NCBI GenBank assembly: GCA_027574665.1
Contig: CM050654.1
Coordinates: 22,388,222-22,452,221, forward strand
Length of the DNA: 64,000 nt
Direction of reading: 5' to 3'
DNA from: Rhynochetos jubatus
Lineage: Eukaryota; Chordata; Aves; Eurypygiformes; Rhynochetidae
Positions 62,201-64,000 of this stretch are shown piece by piece; the first letter of the stretch is position 1, and each line of letters begins with the position of its first letter. A model generated the notes under the pieces. It did no database searches, was not told where the DNA came from, and saw only the letters and a list, made by a program, of their open reading frames with translations. Made by a program: the position numbers and the translations under genes.

Positions 62201-64000
62201 CCAATGCCACTGTGTGGAAGGCTATTTCCTAGAGCATCACCGGCATTGCAGGGCCAACACTTCAGGTTAGTGTACAGCAGAGCATGCCTCTTGCTGTTGT
62301 TGGGCTAACGGAGCTAGATAAAACGGGGCAGAGTGCATGGCTGACATGCAACTGTGTGTGATTTTAACTTAATTCTGGCCTTAAGGACGTAAAGTCAGGA
62401 CACCATTCAGAACATCAGCAAATACCAAGAGACTCTGCATTTGCTGGCACCTGTAGGCTGGTGAAGCAGACTTGCCTCATCAGGGCTGCTGTTCCTCAGA
62501 ACAATGTTGTCTGGGCTCCAGTGCTTTCTCAGCATTCCTGACTTCCGCAGACTTGGGAGGTTGTTGCCAGAGCCCTCCTTAATAGACAAGATCTTGCTGC
62601 TGTGGGAGGCATTTTACTGACTCTGTGGAACTCGATGGGATCAAGAAATCGGGAAACCTCACTTTTTCTAGGACTGTGACGTGCAAGAAGATGGTTTTGC
62701 TGAATGGTGAGCTTAGACACTTGCCAGTGAGAGACACCATGCCCCTGGCTTCTAGTGTCCCAGAGACTGAGCTCTGCAAGAATTCTTGCCTTGCACACAG
62801 TGTGGCTCCGCATCAACAGTAGGCGGCTGCTCCTGGTTGTTCACCTCCAGCTCTGTTCTGAAGCAGGCCCTGGGAACCCCCTTCTTTGTGCAGATGTAAT
62901 AGCGTAATAGACTTCTGTGTGAGGCAGGTGTTCCTGCCTGCAGGAAGACAGTGGGAATGGGAGTCCCTGCTTGGCATACCTGATTAACCATCTTGCTTCT
63001 TGGAAAGCACGAACTGCCCCAGGCCCTCCCTCTTCCTTCTTCAGCTGCATCTGCAGAGCAGTCATCATCTCTCAGTTTTCTAAGTATGTCCTCAAAAACA
63101 GGGAATTTTTTGAGCTAATGAAATATTTTTGACTGTATTAAGACATGCATATGCCAGCACTGGGAAAGATGATTTTGTTTCCAGAAAAATTCTGTATCTT
63201 TCACAAGAAGTTTTCTGTTCAAATTAGCGTGCGTTTTGGGCCAGTGAGTTGTTTGCAAAGTGTTAATTTTCTATCTTATTAATGGAGGAGTTTGATACCT
63301 GCTCTAATTCAGTTTCCCTGCATTCCTTTTCGCCTTAATTGTGGAGGGTCTTACGTTGTAGGGTGAATATGATTTGGGCTTAAATATATTCTTGTCAGAC
63401 TTCACCAAGCCTTTCAGCAGGCTTACTTTGAAAGTGAGCTTTCCTACAAAGACTCGCTGGAATCTCTCTTCTGTTGTAAGATACAGCAAAGATTTCCAGA
63501 TGAGAGAATGAAGAAGGTGGGTAGGATAGAGCAGTGCATAAAAAGACAAGAAACAGGGCCTGCCTGCTAGAATCAAGGAATATCTGAATCTCATGGGTCA
63601 GGCAAATCTTGAGAAAGTTTGTACTTTGTTTAAGGGAACTAAAGCAAGGAAATAGAAGAGTGGAAATAGTCTTTTGGAGTTTAGATGCACAGGGGTTTTG
63701 TACAAGTTTTACCTGGTAGGATTCTGTGAAACATGTATTCCTGTCTGGTTTGTTCCAAGTCTAGAAACCGAAGGCAAATCAAAGCGAGTTCATACTCACA
63801 CAGAAACATTTCTATAGATTGTAGTCTGAGCATCCATTTCAACCTTTGTGTCCAGTGTGCGTGGGCCAGTATGTATATATCTCAGTGCCTCTTTGCAAAA
63901 TAGCTTGCCTGCAGAGTAGTCACGTATTTGTCACCCCTGCTTGCAGCTGGTGTTGCATCAATTATTTTTTCCAATGGCCGTGATTTATTGATTGGAGATC
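29168..64000 (+). CDS. LRP2: LRP2 (megalin), 5' part: exons 1-11, incomplete at the right edge
   Basis: Eleven exons join in phase 1 throughout: 29168-29261, 47644-47751, 49943-50065, 52499-52615, 56408-56518, 56640-56753, 58021-58137, 58950-59093, 60522-60641, 62137-62265 and 63947 to the edge. They give about 410 residues: signal peptide, seven LA repeats, EGF, calcium-binding-type EGF, and the first residues of beta-propeller 1. LRP2 is a roughly 4,600-residue single-pass receptor of absorptive epithelia that takes up vitamin-carrier complexes, lipoproteins and hormones; the seven repeats are its first ligand-binding cluster. The LA wording follows mammalian LRP2 repeat by repeat (for example [14 protein letters not shown] in LA1 and [14 protein letters not shown] in exon 11), which separates it from LRP1, LRP1B and LRP4. 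No frameshift or lost cysteine was seen. Confidence 0.97.
30105..30117. promoter_or_regulatory. X-box-like (RFX) site in LRP2 intron 1
   Basis: GTTGCT-A-GGCGAC fits the degenerate X-box pattern RYYNYY-N(1-3)-RRNRAC and differs at one base from the strong half-site GGCAAC. It lies about 850 bases downstream of exon 1 in a CpG-containing patch. RFX factors control ciliary and epithelial genes. The degenerate pattern is frequent by chance, so this is only a candidate. Confidence 0.25.
34947..35387 (-). other. Unexplained 146-codon antisense open frame in LRP2 intron 1
   Basis: The second half, starting around [14 protein letters not shown] and ending in [15 protein letters not shown] before the stop, looks less low-complexity than the other intronic frames. 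There is no domain, cysteine pattern or transposon motif that I recognise. A short A-run (in - strand reading, a T-run) interrupts the middle. It could be a remnant of a retrocopy, an old repeat, or chance. Confidence 0.15.
40772..40794. repeat. Poly-T tract
   Basis: A run of 23 T in LRP2 intron 1. No adjacent retrotransposon body was recognised, so it is a simple homopolymer. Confidence 0.9.
46152..46190. repeat. Two-copy 20-bp tandem repeat
   Basis: The unit agacctgcaccaccaacc plus two bases occurs twice in a row, followed by a partial accacc continuation. Local slippage or duplication in intron 1. Confidence 0.8.
47464..47486. repeat. TA/CA dinucleotide microsatellite
   Basis: A compound TA then CA run, about 160 bases upstream of the LRP2 exon 2 acceptor. 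Length changes would not touch the splice site directly. Confidence 0.9.
47644..47751 (+). CDS. LRP2: LRP2 exon 2: LA repeat 1
   Basis: The exon has acceptor tttaccacag and donor TTGTC|gtaagt. It encodes [13 protein letters not shown] followed by [13 protein letters not shown] and SDDTDEAGC: six cysteines and the acidic calcium-binding cluster of an LA module, with Trp and Asp in the WRCDG turn. It follows directly on the signal peptide, as in mammalian LRP2, with only a Gly between the expected cleavage site and the first Cys. Confidence 0.97.
47752..49942 (+). other. LRP2: LRP2 intron 2
   Basis: About 2.2 kb of unique sequence with GT-AG borders. No repeat or nested exon was recognised. 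Confidence 0.9.
49943..50065 (+). CDS. LRP2: LRP2 exon 3: LA repeat 2
   Basis: The exon has acceptor tgcttacactag and donor ATGCC|gtaagt. It encodes [16 protein letters not shown], then [13 protein letters not shown] and [10 protein letters not shown]. All six cysteines and the DGSDE calcium-binding motif are present. An extra residue between the second and third cysteines (QTDGEC) matches the longer spacing of mammalian LRP2 repeat 2. Confidence 0.97.
50066..52498 (+). other. LRP2: LRP2 intron 3
   Basis: About 2.4 kb. It contains an A-run at 50926-50940 and chance frames around 51.4-52.0 kb on both strands, none with a domain. Confidence 0.9.
52499..52615 (+). CDS. LRP2: LRP2 exon 4: LA repeat 3
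   Basis: The exon has acceptor gtttcttgcag and donor GTGCC|gtgagt. It encodes [28 protein letters not shown] and TDGTDERVC. Six cysteines and an intact calcium-binding cluster are seen, with TDE in place of the usual SDE, a conservative change that keeps the acidic ligands. No unspliced open frame covers the exon well because the upstream intron has a stop close to the acceptor. Confidence 0.96.
52616..56407 (+). other. LRP2: LRP2 intron 4
   Basis: About 3.8 kb of mostly AT-rich unique sequence, with no repeat family recognised. Frames at 52959-53324 (+) and 55438-55779 (-) lack any domain. Confidence 0.88.
56408..56518 (+). CDS. LRP2: LRP2 exon 5: LA repeat 4
   Basis: The exon has acceptor ttgtggcag and donor TTGCA|gtaagt. 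It encodes [27 protein letters not shown] and RDSSDEANC. It follows mammalian LRP2 repeat 4 closely, including the short first loop (CEQLSC). NAS is a potential N-glycosylation site. All six cysteines and the SDE motif are intact. Confidence 0.97.
56640..56753 (+). CDS. LRP2: LRP2 exon 6: LA repeat 5
   Basis: Only 121 bases of intron separate it from exon 5. The acceptor is aatctctttcag; the donor TTGCA|gtatga is weaker than its neighbours. It encodes [28 protein letters not shown] and GDRSDENSC. Six cysteines and a complete calcium-binding cluster are present, and CDHDDDC corresponds to CDHDNDC in mammals. Confidence 0.96.
56754..58020 (+). other. LRP2: LRP2 intron 6
   Basis: About 1.3 kb. 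A C-rich patch near 57.5 kb (gccccccctt) and a T-run near 57.65 kb are the only notable composition changes; no exon is seen. Confidence 0.9.
58021..58137 (+). CDS. LRP2: LRP2 exon 7: LA repeat 6
   Basis: The exon has acceptor tttctttccttag and donor TGCG|gtatgt. It encodes [28 protein letters not shown] and EDNEDEKGC. The usual SDE is EDE here, as the mammalian repeat also departs from SDE (GDE), so this is a lineage feature of the repeat and not decay. Six cysteines are intact. Confidence 0.96.
58138..58949 (+). other. LRP2: LRP2 intron 7
   Basis: About 0.8 kb, T-rich, with no repeat family or nested exon recognised. The open frame at 58483-58680 has no domain. Confidence 0.9.
58950..59093 (+). 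CDS. LRP2: LRP2 exon 8: LA repeat 7
   Basis: The exon has acceptor tttcttttctgtag and donor TTGCA|gtacgt. It encodes [29 protein letters not shown] and [15 protein letters not shown]. The longer spacing before the last cysteine and EDE for SDE are shared with mammalian LRP2 repeat 7. NIT is a potential N-glycosylation site. This repeat closes the first ligand-binding cluster. Confidence 0.97.
59094..60521 (+). other. LRP2: LRP2 intron 8
   Basis: About 1.4 kb. A purine-rich segment at 59817-60020 on the + strand includes a 38-bp tandem repeat. Nothing else was recognised. Confidence 0.9.
59925..60011. repeat. 38-bp purine-rich tandem repeat, about 2.3 copies
   Basis: The unit begins gaggaaaaggagaagtgg and continues tgacaggaataaagaagaaa. 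Copies start at 59925, 59963 and 60001, the third partial. The first two copies appear identical, which suggests a recent duplication. The strand is almost all purine. Confidence 0.92.
60522..60641 (+). CDS. LRP2: LRP2 exon 9: EGF-like domain
   Basis: The exon has acceptor tttcctttttag and donor TATTG|gtaagt. It encodes [17 protein letters not shown], then [18 protein letters not shown]: six cysteines with EGF spacing and the CxCPxGY signature. It corresponds to the first EGF module after the LA cluster in LRP2. NIS and NDS are potential N-glycosylation sites. Confidence 0.96.
60965..61100 (+). mobile_element. CR1 LINE 3' end, heavily truncated
   Basis: The 3' untranslated end of CR1 in + orientation: ggctggatgaggctttgagc, then tgcccatggcaggggggttt, then cccttccaacccaaaccatt, ending with the terminal attctatgattctat. 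About 135 bp remain. It starts about 320 bases downstream of exon 9 and shares its 3' end with the copy at 9.5-10.4 kb, in opposite orientation. Confidence 0.95.
61334..61354. repeat. Poly-T tract
   Basis: 21 consecutive T in LRP2 intron 9. Confidence 0.9.
61855..61905. repeat. T-rich and GT microsatellite
   Basis: A T-run with G interruptions followed by about ten TG units (61882-61900) and more T. Such tracts can act as weak splicing regulators, but this one lies over 200 bases from the next acceptor. Confidence 0.9.
62137..62265 (+). CDS. LRP2: LRP2 exon 10: calcium-binding-type EGF domain
   Basis: The exon has acceptor ttcacttgacag and donor TTCAG|gttagt. It encodes [26 protein letters not shown] and [17 protein letters not shown]. 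The leading DxDDC acidic motif and six cysteines fit a calcium-binding EGF, and it sits just before the first propeller as in LRP2 and the LDL receptor. The His-rich tail (EHHRHC) is unusual but keeps the fold. NTS is a potential N-glycosylation site. Confidence 0.96.
62266..63946 (+). other. LRP2: LRP2 intron 10
   Basis: About 1.7 kb. The part from 62.4 to 63.1 kb is GC-richer than other introns and carries overlapping frames on both strands, without domain or splice support. Confidence 0.88.
63947..64000 (+). CDS. LRP2: LRP2 exon 11 (start): first beta-propeller
   Basis: The acceptor cccctgcttgcag joins exon 10 in phase 1 and gives [18 protein letters not shown], the entry into the first YWTD beta-propeller of LRP2. 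The match to mammalian LRP2 in the last thirteen residues is essentially exact. The exon is cut by the window edge. The propeller drives ligand release at low pH in endosomes. Confidence 0.95.

Noticed and set aside
62400..63070. GC-richer patch in LRP2 intron 10 with several overlapping frames
   Set aside because: No domain, no repeat family recognised and no consistent splice sites, so not called as a nested gene.
1..64000. CRISPR arrays, operons, prophage or integrated retroviral provirus
   Set aside because: Introns, CR1 elements and LRP2 show a vertebrate nuclear genome. No spaced direct repeats, no paired LTRs and no gag/pol/env-like frames were seen.

Overview
The window is vertebrate nuclear DNA, most likely from a bird. 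It has long introns with canonical GT-AG borders, two copies of a CR1 LINE whose 3' ends have the typical avian form, scattered poly-A/T and dinucleotide tracts, and coding sequence that occurs only as short exons. No bacterial or viral gene layout is present. Almost all open frames in the window are chance frames in introns or intergenic DNA.

Right part (about 28.9-64.0 kb, + strand): the first eleven exons of LRP2 (megalin), the giant endocytic receptor. A TATA box precedes exon 1, which encodes the signal peptide. An 18.4-kb intron 1 follows, then seven exons that each carry one LDL-receptor class A (LA) repeat, one EGF exon, one calcium-binding-type EGF exon, and the start of exon 11, which opens the first beta-propeller and runs off the right edge. 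Every junction is phase 1, so the exons read through without a break for about 410 codons. The identity rests on signal peptide, domain order, near-identical LA repeats and the start of the propeller.

Left part (1 to about 4.0 kb, - strand): the 5' end of a second gene, transcribed away from LRP2. It has a short first coding exon with a weak signal-like start and a 569-bp exon holding a complete von Willebrand factor A (VWA) domain with an intact metal-binding DxSxS motif. The domain looks most like the first VWA domain of collagen XXVIII. The collagenous part would lie beyond the left edge and is not seen, so the gene symbol is left open.

Middle (4.0-28.9 kb): 25 kb with no supported protein-coding exon. 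It holds a 5'-truncated CR1 on the - strand (9.54-10.39 kb) with decayed reverse-transcriptase coding sequence, and a compact CpG island near 12.06-12.45 kb. The island looks like a promoter but has no assigned gene; it could serve an upstream 5'UTR exon of the collagen-like gene, or a non-coding RNA. A second CR1 3' end sits in LRP2 intron 9.

I found no convincing undescribed system. The items most worth checking are the unassigned CpG island, the head-to-head collagen-XXVIII-like/LRP2 arrangement, the uORF in the predicted LRP2 5'UTR, an X-box-like (RFX) site in LRP2 intron 1, and one unexplained 146-codon antisense frame in intron 1.
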